DNA from: Mucidula mucida
Lineage: Eukaryota > Basidiomycota > Agaricomycetes > Agaricales > Physalacriaceae
Reading direction: 5' to 3'
DNA length: 64,000 nt
Assembly: GCA_015501055.1 (NCBI GenBank)
Contig: JADNYV010000072.1
Location: 97,133 to 161,132, forward strand
The notes below the pieces were generated by a model. That model worked only from the letters and a program-made list of their open reading frames with translations, did no database searches and was not told the origin of the DNA. Made by a program: the position numbers and the translations under genes. Below, in pieces: positions 55,150-64,000 of this stretch (position 1 is its first letter; the number at the start of each line of letters is the position of its first letter).

Positions 55150-56010
55150 CGAGGCATAATATAGTTTTTTACTCTTGTTCGTGTCACTGCCGTAGGCGAA
55201 TGCCACCGTGACCTCGACGATGCAACAACATGAAGCTGAAGAAGATCAGTCTGTATTGCAGAAGATGATGACGATGACATACATTCACAGATCCCCTCAG
55301 TAATAAGGAAACCATCCCGGCTCCCCCGTCAGTCCCAACCTATTCTTCAAAGCGCTAAGGACATCCTCAGACGGTATGATTCCATTTGGCGAAGAGTTGT
55401 CCGCTAAGACGAGGGTCGTCCCGCTTCGCAAGTCTTCGAGCAGCGCTCTGCTCCAGATGCGTCTCGACTCAACATGTAGCGTGTCGGCGTCTGCAAACTG
55501 TCTTCCAGATAGTGTTGGCAGTAGGTATCCAAAGGCCATGGGTATATCGAAATGAGGAATCGTACTCAAGCGAGTTACAGGCATGTTGCAGTCTACGCGT
55601 AAGCGATGAGGGAGGTACCACGGAATGGAAAGAGCACTGTACCTCTCTGCAGGTGGAGAAGTAATAAGGCAATATGCTAGCCTGTAAGGATTCCTTTTTA
55701 TTCAGTGTTCAAACGCGTCGGGACTGGCGGGGCGCCCATCGGTAACGTGTTGTCGTTTAATTAGTAAAAGATAAAAAGACACGAGTCGGAGAAGGAAGAG
55801 TTCAAGGGACGAAAACGTATGACATCGCGTTCAAGAGGATGTAAAATGAAGACTAGAACGATCTTTGAGCATTGTTATCAAAAGATTAATATCGCAAGCG
55901 GGCTTATCTGCTATCAAACAGGTCTACACAGCTTCGCTTGAGAGCCTTATTTCGGCTAGTACAACGAAGAAGTTGCAAGGAAAAGGGATGGTGGCGGTCT
56001 GAGCCAGGCC
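55150..56010 (-). repeat. Inverted copy of 40130-40990
   Basis: The match extends from the 3' side of the small gene to its leader, with AGACCGCCACCATC and TTCTTCGTTGTAC conserved. Unlike the first copy, this one is not split from its coiled-coil neighbour by a retroelement. Confidence 0.8.
55297..55584 (-). CDS. Unknown small protein, copy 2
   Basis: Starts MPVTRLSTIPHFDIPMAFGY and ends LTGEPGWFPYY, 95 residues. It is about 90% like the copy at 40560, and most differences are conservative (LFEQLR against LLEDLR), which hints that the frame is or was under selection. The C-terminal frame depends on a run of five Cs (plus strand 55323-55327). No recognisable domain. Confidence 0.45.
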   Translation of the reverse strand: MPVTRLSTIPHFDIPMAFGYLLPTLSGRQFADADTLHVESRRIWSRALLEDLRSGTTLVLADNSSPNGIIPSEDVLSALKNRLGLTGEPGWFPYY

Positions 56011-56141
56011 TGGGCATTCTGTAATTTGTATGTTGATTCTATGATCAGTAGACTTTCCTTCAATAGCTAAGACAACTTCTATCAAGGTTGTATACTGTAA
56101 CCTGTTCACAAAAAACCTTGCATACAACCAAACTATGTAGA

Positions 56142-56830
56142 CTACAGATTGACCTCATCCGAAGGCATGCGCGGTGTCATATGTGCTTCCAGCTCCTGGA
56201 TAAACACGCCCAGGCTTCGCATGACACCCACCAAAGTCCTCATCTCGCTGGCACACTTCAATGCTACCTTTGACGCTCGTGTCGCCGCATGCGCGACATT
56301 CTTAGCTGCATCCGCCGTCTCCAAAGCCTCCGCCTTGAGCGCTTGTGCCTCTCCATTTAGAAACTCCAATTCATCCAAGCGGCCATCTACTACACTCTCA
56401 CTCCCATCTACGCATGATTGGTCTTCGAGCATGCGACGCACGCGGTCTGTGACGACCTTATACTCTTTCCATGGACGGCTTCGACGTTCCCAGCCCGCGC
56501 CGATTTAACTGTGCTTATCACTGAGAGCTGAACAGGGCGTTAATGTGAGTTGGAGATGGAAATTAAAGAGGGTCTAAGTAGATGCGGTGAAGATCTGGTA
56601 GGTATTAGGTTGCAAGGTCGAGATGGGTCAGAGCTGGCGATGGCTTCTGTAAATGCGGCGCATATGGCTTCGACGGATTGCATGTGTCTGTACCAAAAGC
56701 TTGAGCATACCATATACTCAAAAGCAAGAAATGTTGGTACCTCGTCAAGGACGAATGCCTCGTTCGAAACAAATTGAAAGCGTTGTAGTAGAATCGAAGA
56801 TCAGCGCCAGCAGTGCTTGATAGAGCTATC
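56142..56830 (-). pseudogene. Coiled-coil family, decayed copy
   Basis: Third relative of the family at 5.9 and 31.6 kb. The C-terminal exon is open for 99 codons (DGSESVVDGRLDELE, AKNVAHAATRASK, SEMRTLVGVMRSL) and ends HMTPRMPSDEVNL, a drifted form of the signature. Upstream, HMQSVEAICAAFTEAIASSD and the GTACCA..TACAG intron remain, but exon 3 and the start of exon 4 carry stops and the start is lost. It shares DGSESVVDGRLDELE specifically with the decayed copy at 32600-33290, so these two are closest kin. Confidence 0.65.
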
Positions 56831-57014
56831 GTTGCCCTGCATTAATAGACAGACCTTTGAAGGCAATGACAATTCCTCGTTTTCTTTACTGGTGAGATAC
56901 GTCGTAAAGAGTCCTGTGTCCCCAATGCCCATTATGTACTAACTAGTACAAGCCAAGTATGCGTATTCGATGTATAAATATTAACGGAGTAGGGTTTCGC
57001 GATGTTATAGGTAC

Positions 57015-58196
57015 TTATTCTGACGCTTCCATAACGCGGTCGACCAGCGACGGCGTTTTGTTATACTGTGTAAGGAGGTTGCGCTTGTGAAGGAGAGGGA
57101 AAAGGTCTTTGGCGGAAGCCGCAGCCTTGGGAGAATCGCACAACATGACGAAGACCTGTCGCATGTTCCCCAGCTTGCTGAGGATGCGGTCAACACGGCT
57201 CGCGAGTTGCACGCATGGTTCCGTTATCGGGAGTTTCTGGATGGTGACGTACTCCAGTGAAGAGGCTTCGAGACTCTCCAAGGATGAGAGAAGCCATTGA
57301 AGGGTGGCCTCCGCTGTCGCGTAAGGTTTATCGGCGGTGAGTTTCGGGGTGGGGATGTACAAGTCCCAGGAGCGGAGGCGGGAGAAATCAATCAGCTGTG
57401 GCAAGGGTTCTATCCATGTCGTCAGTACGCATGTATCAAAGTGCTGAGATATCGACTCACGAGATAGACATATGTCCAGAGAAAGATTCTCCAGTGTGCC
57501 CTCAATGGCCTTGAGAATATTTTGTACGATGGGGACAGATCGCTCGATACGGCGCTGGTCGTAGAAGAATGGATGGAACTGAGCAGTGAACGATCGCAAT
57601 TGGGTAGCGTCGACGACATTTTCGGCGAGATCTGCGAGTATCTCTGGGGTCAGTCGACTGGCGGCAAGTGTGCGAAGTTGGATGGCCTTGTCCGTCGAGT
57701 GGGCATCCGCGAGGCCGTCGATCATGATGCGGCTCATGGTGAGCGACTGAAGCTGGGGACAGTGGCGAAGGAACGGGACAATCTGGGCGGGGTAGCAAGG
57801 GCCCTCTCTGACCGTCAGACGTGTTACGGACGGAAGTGATAATACGGCCGTGATGACATCCTCCGCCTTGGACATATCGCCCACGAAGTTGACCATTCGC
57901 AGCTCTTCCAGCGAGGCGCTGTCCGAAAAGAGGTACTGCACTGCATCGTTGGTGGGATCGAACTCAAGGACGCGAACGTAGCGCAAAAGGTGGGGTGCAG
58001 TGGAAGTGATGTTGTGAAAGCGGGTAAGCAGCGATGGTCCAGGGTTGGGGGAGAGACCGAACAAGGAGGGGGCGAGGCATGTGTATGAAAAGAGGGGCCG
58101 CCCAAGAGTGGCAGACGAGAGAACACGACCGTAAAGCGAGTGTAATTCATCGATGATGATTTGAACAAGCTCGTGTGGGAGATAAATGGACGACAT
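57015..58196 (-). CDS. F-box/LRR-like protein
   Basis: Starts MSSIYLPHELVQIIIDELHS, a typical short F-box-like N-terminus of basidiomycete proteins, followed by about 350 residues of irregular leucine-rich repeats (LRYVRVLEFDPTNDAV, SLPSVTRLTVREGP, HCPQLQSLTMSRIM, LENLSLDICL, SLEYVTIQKL). The frame is open for 393 codons. However, 57460-57410 has a GTGAGT donor, a CTGAC branch-like site and a TAG acceptor, is 51 nt long and contains no stop; it is probably an intron, giving 376 residues with LSLDICLSQPLPQLIDF. F-box proteins select substrates for SCF ubiquitin ligases. The gene looks intact. Confidence 0.72.
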   Translation of the reverse strand: MSSIYLPHELVQIIIDELHSLYGRVLSSATLGRPLFSYTCLAPSLFGLSPNPGPSLLTRFHNITSTAPHLLRYVRVLEFDPTNDAVQYLFSDSASLEELRMVNFVGDMSKAEDVITAVLSLPSVTRLTVREGPCYPAQIVPFLRHCPQLQSLTMSRIMIDGLADAHSTDKAIQLRTLAASRLTPEILADLAENVVDATQLRSFTAQFHPFFYDQRRIERSVPIVQNILKAIEGTLENLSLDICLSRESISQHFDTCVLTTWIEPLPQLIDFSRLRSWDLYIPTPKLTADKPYATAEATLQWLLSSLESLEASSLEYVTIQKLPITEPCVQLASRVDRILSKLGNMRQVFVMLCDSPKAAASAKDLFPLLHKRNLLTQYNKTPSLVDRVMEASE

Positions 58197-58199
58197 CTA

Positions 58200-59463
58200 T
58201 GCCCTTTTTCAGAGAAAATAGATAACATCGCTAAGAGACACGCACCATATGCAAGGGAGAGGACCAGCCAGAAATAGCGAGGCACCATAGTTTTCGGGAA
58301 TCTTCGTCCGCCCATTGTCATCCACTGCTGATCGCCGCGTGTGCGTTCTGCTCTTAGCAGGAGCGTCGTGTGAGTGCTTCTTCATGGGGTGATGGCGATT
58401 GGAGGGAAGGAGTGGCTGTGGCTGTGTTGATGGCACGCGTAGGTTGGGTGCGTGCGTCGTGTTGGTGGCGAGATCACGGCAGACTTCGGTCAACAATACG
58501 TGCAGGGTGAATACTCCTTACATAGCAATTCTAAAGGGCTAAAACGCCTTTTATGGGCGTCCCTGAGCATTTTGAAGACAAGTTTTTTATTTCTCGGTCA
58601 CGTGATGGTACAGCAGCTTCAGATTGTGGCGTCTATCTACTACAAACAAGAGTGGCCTACAAGAGAGCAGAAAACTTACAGAGTCGAGACAACTGATTCA
58701 ACCCAGTGGTCCCGGGTAATGACCTGCCTTGTCATAGTGTCAGAACAAGTACCGCGCATCAGAGTAGAACTCTCAACACCGAGTAGGCCGGGCGGATCCC
58801 AAACAATACGCACCCGCAGAGGGCTGGCATTACCGCAGATCTCGGCACTGAAATGCGAACCGAAAAGCACAAGTATTCCGAATAGCCGCCTGCAAACTTC
58901 ATGTTGGATTCAGAGTTGAATCCAGCAGGCCAAACCAAACACATCCGCTAAAAACTAACATTAGCGCCAACTTTGGTACCCCGCCGCCTGAACGTACCGA
59001 ACCCAAATAGCATTGAGCATGACACTGATGCAAGTGGACACACTCAAGATATAATTGTTCGTGTTATGGGCAGAACCAAGTCGAGAACAACAACAAAAGC
59101 AGTTATGAACAACAAGACATACATTATATCAAAACATAACCCGCACACATCCTCCCCGTCACTGGGGATTGTAAAGGGTCAAAGACAAGGTGAGGCAAGG
59201 TCAAAGTCAAGCAGAGAAACATCCCGAGTACAAACAGCGAGACGACTTGGTGGGGAGAAACAAAGGAGCAGGAGCACGGAGAATAGGTTTATATACCTGT
59301 CGGTTAATCCTCCTCCGTTTGTCAATCGGGGTCCAGGTGGCAAGAACTATGAGACGGCTCCATCCCGTGATCAGCAAGACAGAAATTACGGACAGATAGT
59401 GCCGCTTCTATAATGCAGAGATCTTGCTGGTTTCTAACAGAGATGTATACCGCAGTTTTGATG
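58200..59463. other. Intergenic, nothing recognised
   Basis: About 1.25 kb. A 155-codon plus-strand frame (58452-58919) and shorter ones lack any recognisable content. Copy 4 begins at 59469, preceded by CTATC (59464-59468), the expected left half of its target duplication. Confidence 0.4.
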
Positions 59464-59468
59464 CTATC

Positions 59469-59996
59469 TGTTAGCGACTGACTAAGCCACGAGACTCAAC
59501 CAGGTACCACAGCAAGAACTGAAAGAGAAAACGTTTGCGTTCGTAAGACTAGGCTAGGCCAGGTGTATAAACGAGATCGGAACTAAAGTACAATGATACT
59601 ACACTACTGCTTATATACTAGTAAGTCTGTGTTTGAGACTCCTTGTCCATACGCGTTTCCACTAGGGATGCTCCACGCCCTTGACCCAGTGTGGTATGCT
59701 ACTAGTCCGTGAAACCATTAAATACGAGTGATAACTGCATGTAAGTAATAATACTGAAACGTCCATGTGTGCTACGAGTGTCGGCAGTGTGTATACAATA
59801 GGGAGTCCATGAGGTATCAACATGTATGATGTCATCCATGTGTTGGACGTGTGTCCGACATGAGTACGGCTTTGGTAATGAAAAGGAGTGTGATCGGTGA
59901 CAAAACAGATGATGAAACAGTCCGTTGGTTGATAAGACAAGCCCCCCGATAAGATATGATAAGATTGAAAATGTGAAAATATGGCAATTCATAACA
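59469..59996 (-). repeat. 3' LTR of copy 4
   Basis: 528 bp bounded by TGTTAG and ATAACA. It shares most U3 variants with the 3' LTR of copy 3, but has the copy 2-like GAAAGAGAAAACG near its plus-strand left end. Confidence 0.94.
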
Positions 59997-60007
59997 TCAC
60001 CCCCTCT

Positions 60008-63000
60008 TTAAGGCGCAAGTTCCATTCTGCGCCAGAGTCGCTCCATGAGGGCCGCAGAGGGTAGTGTGACGTCAAGGGGTTCGGTGTCAGGCAGTGGCAT
60101 GGGTCGGAACAGATGTGATGGAAATTGCGACATGGGGACTTTAATGCGAGCAAGCGCGGGTGGCTTCGGCTTGTTCGGATATTGTTGGTGGAAATCGCTG
60201 ATAGCTTCGTCGGCATTTTTGAGATTGCATGCCGGTTCCCATGTCTGCTCGTGTGTGCCGTAACCCTTCCAGTGAACCTTGTATTGAAAACCCCCGCGGT
60301 ACTTTCGGGAATTAACCACTTTCTCAACCTCCCATTCCGGTTCGGCTCCTTCCAGCACAGGTGGTGGACGCGTGTCTCGGGGTTGTGTCAGAAATTGGGG
60401 CTCGTGGTAAGGCGTCAACAGGGCCTCATTGAACACGGGATGGATGCTTTTCCACGTGTGAGGAATCTGGAGCTTGTAAGAGCTTGTCCCGACTTTCTTG
60501 ATCACTTTGAACGGCCCGAAGCGTTTGTCATCGAGCTTCTTCATTGGTCGGTCCGTGCTGAGATTCGTCCCTTCCAGCCATACTTTGTCGCCTTCCTTGT
60601 ACTCCACTGCCTCTGTCCGTTTCCTGTCATAAAACCGTTTCATGTCCTCTTTGGCCATCTTCAATGCCGACCCCACTTCATCCCATGTTTTCCTCATGCC
60701 GTCGGCAAACTCCTGCGCAGTCTCATTTCTTGATGCCGTTTTCGGGGCGGTGCCTTTGTAAGGGTGTCTGCCCATGTCTGCGAAGAACGGAGTGACTTTG
60801 GTTGCCGAGTGTACCCGATCATTGTAAACAAATTCGGCAGAGGGTAGCCATTCGTGCCAGTCGTTCTGATGGTAGTTGACAAATAACCGTAAGAAATGTT
60901 CTATCTCTTGGTTCAGCCGTTCCGTCTGCCCATTTGCCTGTGGATGATATGCCGTTGTAAAGTTTCCTTGTATGCCCAACAACCGGTACAACTCCTTCAT
61001 AAAACGCGAGTGGTATTGTGGACCGCGGTCATGTATCATCTGTCGTGGCATCCCATGTATGGGGAAAATGCGATCACGGTAAATGCGGGCCATGCCTTCC
61101 GACGTCAGAGTGGTGTGTGTGGGTATGATGCGTAATCGCTTTGTGAAATGGTCCACAAACGTGCTGATCGCGTTGTATCCTCCTGATTCCGGCAGTTCTC
61201 CAATCATGTCCGTCCCTACTATCTCCCATGGCTCGCTTGGCACGTCAATAGGATGAAGAGGTGCAGCCGGCTTCGTGCGATGTGACTTGGTGACCTGGCA
61301 TTTTTGACACCCTTCCACGTACTCCCGGACGTCTCGGCTGATTCCTGGCCACCAATAGGTGCGTGTGATCAGCTCGAGGGTCTTGTATCGTCCGGGATGC
61401 CCTGCAAGCTGTGCATCATGGTGCATTCCAATAACTTTTCCCCGCAATTCCTTGTCCTTCGGTATGTAAATACGATCCTTCCACATAATAAGTCCATTTT
61501 CCTTCTCTTCCCATCCTTTTTCTTTGTTTTCTAATGCTTTTTGTACGTATCTGTCTTTGTTTCCTTTTCTTTGTTTGATTTTGTTAAGTAATTCGTCCTC
61601 CGGTGTATCTACTGTATGTAAAGAAAATTGAATTTGTGAAATAAAAAACTCCGGCTTGAGCAAAACAATGTTTTCGTCATCTTTTTCCCCCTTCTCAAGG
61701 CCTGTCATCCTTGACAAGGCATCAGCTTTCCCCATCGTCTTGCCCGGCTTGTGAATCATCTGTATGTCATATTCCGCTAACTCCGTAACCCATCTCGCCT
61801 GCCTCCGATTCAACTTCTGTGGCTTCCGGAAGTACTGGAGGTTTTGATGATCGGTAAACACCTCCACCGTTTCCTTTGCTCCAAGGAGATATTGTCTCCA
61901 GTCGTCAATCGAGTCCATAATAGCCATCATCTCTTTGTCGTAGATCTCATAATTGCGCTCTACTTCGTTCAGCGCGCGAGACCGAAAGGCTACTGGTCTC
62001 CATTTTCCGTCCACCAACTGGGAAAGAACCGCCCCGTTCGCATAGTTCGAGGAGTCTGCCTCAACTCGAAACTTGCCGTCGTCGCGTGGTACGATCAGAA
62101 CGGGTTCTTCCGTCATCCTCCGCTTCAACTCCTCAAATGCCTCGTGCTGCTCCATGCCCCAAACCCACTCGCCCTTCCCGGTTAGCAATGTCAATGGCTT
62201 CGCTACTCCCGCAAATCCCCGGATGAAACGTCGGTAGAAGTTGCAGAAGCCTAGGAATGACTGTACTTCCTTCTTCTTCGTCGGCTCCTTCCATTCCTTT
62301 ACTACGGCCACTTTTGCCGGATCCATCTTCACCTCTCCTCCTCCAACAATAACTCCTAAGTAGTCTACAGTATGTGCCTCGAAACTACATTTCTCGGGTT
62401 TTAAATACAACTTATTTACTCGTAATATTTCTAATACTCGTCGTACGATATGCCTATGTTCTTCCAATGTGTTCGTAAAGATAAGTATGTCATCCAAGTA
62501 AACTATAACATGTCCTTCATCAATCAGCTCCTTCAGAATGTGATTCATGAACGATTGGAATGTCGCCGGCGAGTTTGTAGTCCGAAGAACATGACTGAGG
62601 GCTCGAACAGGCCTCGGTTTGTTCTAAACGCCGCTTTCCACTCATCACCTTCTTTGATCCGGATGTTATTGTAACCCCATCGGACATCCATCTTTGTGAA
62701 AACCTTTGCTCCCTTCAACTTGTCGATAAGCTCCTGAATCAACGGCAAGGGGTATCGGTTCTTGATTGTCATGTCGTTCAACTTCCGATAATCCTGCACT
62801 GGCCGAAGGCTTCCGTCCTTCTTTTTGACAAAGAAGAAGGGTGACGCCATAGGTGAAATTGACGGCCGTATACGTCCCGTCCGTATGTTTTCTTCCAGGA
62901 ACTCGTCTAACGCCTTCTGCTCGGATGGACTAAGGGGATAAACCTTGCAGTCAACCGGTTTGGAACCAGGCGTAAGTTCTATCGCGTGATCCCAGGGTCT

Positions 63001-63940
63001 TCGCTCCGGTAACTTGTCAAAGTCCGCCTTGCTGAATACATCGGAAAATTCCTCGATGTAAGGTGCAGCAGCGGATGAAGGCTGTTGTGATCTCAGCTTT
63101 TCTCCGCTTTTGCGATAGTTGTCCCAGTCCATCCAGAACAAACGCTCTCCCTCTTCCAACTTCTCTTCTACGTCTTCTCCTTCATCTTCCGGTGAGTTGT
63201 ACTCGGGTAGATAGCCGCAGCGGTCTGGGCATCGATCAAAGTCAATGTGGATTCCGTCCAGTTGATCGTGGGGTTGTGATATCGTAGCCAATCTAGCCCC
63301 AAAAAGATACTTGTTTTGCCGAGATTGGTGACGGCCAACTCAATCTTTTCGGCGTGATCTCCGATCTTCATCCGGACCTCCACAAAACCTTCGATTGCTC
63401 CTCCCTCGTTTAGGGTTCCATCCGCATTGTAGACAGGGAGCTTGACCGGTAACTCCTTGATCGGGAGTCCGTTCTTCTCGACGAATTCTTTATTGACACA
63501 AGAACCCGTTGCTCCACTGTCAAGAAGGGCACTCGTTTCCCATTCAGAGCCTGTGTGTACGCTCTCTATGGTTACTCGGAGTTTCATGTCCTTTGTTCCC
63601 CGGATGTACTTCCTCGACTTTTTCAACTCCGTCACAACTTCCACCGCAGCTTCCTTTGTCAACGCTCTGATCGCCATCACCTTCTCCTCGTCGCTTCTCT
63701 CTCTCTCCGCTCCGGCATCCATGCTCTCAAAATTCCCACTGCTCTCGCACGTCATCCTCTCTTAGCCGTTTGTGCCTCCACTCGTTTTGGCTCAAATCTT
63801 TCTTTCGCAGGTTTTGTGGTAAAGTCGTCGATGATATTTTAGATGTTAGTACCCGTACTAAATAGATTCTGCATCTGACGACTTTCCTTGATGACTGCTC
63901 CGGCAAGGACTGCGTCTACTGCGGGAGCTTCGCAAAACCC
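60008..63940 (-). pseudogene. pol of copy 4 (near-intact C-terminal two thirds)
   Basis: A single 846-codon frame (62548-60008) runs from the RT active site (YLDD about residue 17-20) through RNase H, the integrase zinc domain (about 390-430), the DDE core (GTDMIGEL, HDRGPQYHS, ERLNQEIE), the GPF module and a C-terminal chromodomain (about 735-795). Upstream, 63291-62545 carries the N-terminal half of RT; one A is missing near 62579 relative to copy 3. Protease (LLDSGATGSCVN) is in 63755-63168, and one T is missing near 63240. The gag-pol linker near 63680-63850 has several small deletions. The chromodomain would bind a histone mark and steer integration in chromoviruses. Confidence 0.9.
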
Positions 63941-64000
63941 AACTCTTCGGCCAGCTTCTTCTTCTCTCGTCATTCATTCTCGGTCCATAAACCGAATCGT
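63916..64000 (-). CDS. gag C-terminus of copy 4 (partial)
   Basis: The last gag codons, ending LGFAKLPQ and the TAG at 63918-63916. It carries the same GGGTTTT slippery site (63940-63934) and 6-nt spacer as copies 2 and 3, but the distal stem has an extra A (CTCCGGCAAG on the plus strand near 63899-63908). Residues upstream are outside the window, and small deletions near 63960-64000 disturb the frame. Confidence 0.6.

Larger units (their letters stand above)
59469..64000 (-). mobile_element. Ty3/gypsy chromodomain retrotransposon, copy 4 (3' part, runs off window)
   Basis: Contains the 3' LTR (59469-59996), purine tract (59997-60009), pol and the C-terminal end of gag; the remainder lies right of the window. 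It has the longest intact pol frame of the four copies. Its LTR shows several CpG-to-TpG/CpA changes relative to copy 3 (for example CTTTGG for CTTCGG and GGCAATTC for GGCGATTC). Confidence 0.95.

Noticed and set aside
58452..58919. 155-codon plus-strand frame between the F-box gene and copy 4.
   Set aside because: Low-complexity mix of residues with no recognisable domain, probably chance.
60125..60733. 202-codon plus-strand open frame (also 34269-34814 and 44443-44949).
   Set aside because: It is antisense to the integrase/chromodomain frame of the retroelements and recurs only because that frame is conserved. It has no domain of its own.
1..64000. tRNA, rRNA, riboswitch and CRISPR searches by eye.
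   Set aside because: I saw GTTCGAATCC-like B-box strings (e.g. near 43503 and 30851) but no matching A box or cloverleaf, and no spaced short repeats.

Overview
The window looks like nuclear DNA of a filamentous basidiomycete, most likely an agaricomycete. The genes are split by introns of about 46-60 nt with GT..AG ends. The protein families are typical of mushroom-forming fungi: FunK1-type protein kinases, a DUF6535 membrane protein, DUF6699-like proteins, F-box/LRR proteins, a secreted GH6 cellulase and a secreted GH76 glycosidase. There are no bacterial features, and I found no tRNA, rRNA or CRISPR array.

Layout. 1-1219 is the 5' end of a minus-strand Ty3/gypsy element (copy 1) that sits inside a FunK1 kinase gene, whose tail follows at 1220-2048. 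2.05-4.73 kb holds decayed sequence: kinase 3' flank, a P450 relic and a DUF6699-like relic. 5.9-6.9 kb is a four-exon coiled-coil gene of a family I do not recognise. 7.1-8.25 kb is an RNase H-type relic. 8.66-10.5 kb is a GH76 gene and 11.3-13.4 kb an anoctamin (Ist2-like) gene. 13.66-19.46 kb repeats the 1.2-4.7 kb material in inverted order, with a second FunK1 kinase (15.3-18.0 kb) inserted in it, and runs into a third, nearly intact FunK1 kinase (18.65-21.4 kb). 21.65-28.5 kb is gene-poor: one unknown gene, one DUF6699-like gene and a pair of direct repeats. 28.55-29.76 kb is UBC6. 31.6-33.3 kb has a second coiled-coil gene and a decayed tandem copy. 33.6-40.1 kb is complete Ty3/gypsy copy 2. 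40.13-40.99 kb is a small unknown gene. 41.2-43.8 kb is a DUF6535 gene interrupted by a 244-bp TA-flanked MITE and then by complete Ty3/gypsy copy 3 (43.8-50.3 kb); its last exons lie beyond the element at 50.3-50.5 kb. Then come an F-box gene (51.0-52.7 kb), GH6 (52.9-54.2 kb), an inverted copy of the small gene plus coiled-coil pseudogene (55.15-56.83 kb), an F-box/LRR gene (57.0-58.2 kb) and copy 4 of the element (59.47 kb to the window end).

The four Ty3/gypsy copies belong to one chromodomain-bearing family, all on the minus strand. Their sequence shows an unusually complete set of expression signals. A TATA box in the LTR predicts a transcript start whose first 12 nt are complementary to the primer-binding site just inside the 5' LTR, which is the Tf1/sushi self-priming arrangement. 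A GGGTTTT slippery heptamer followed 6 nt later by a hairpin sits 18 nt before the gag stop, and pol is open in the -1 frame from that point. These signals, together with target-site duplications (TSDs) that let two broken host genes be rejoined in frame, are the best-supported observations here. Many reading frames, host and transposon alike, are broken by single-base losses in short homopolymers, so some apparent pseudogenes may be consensus errors.
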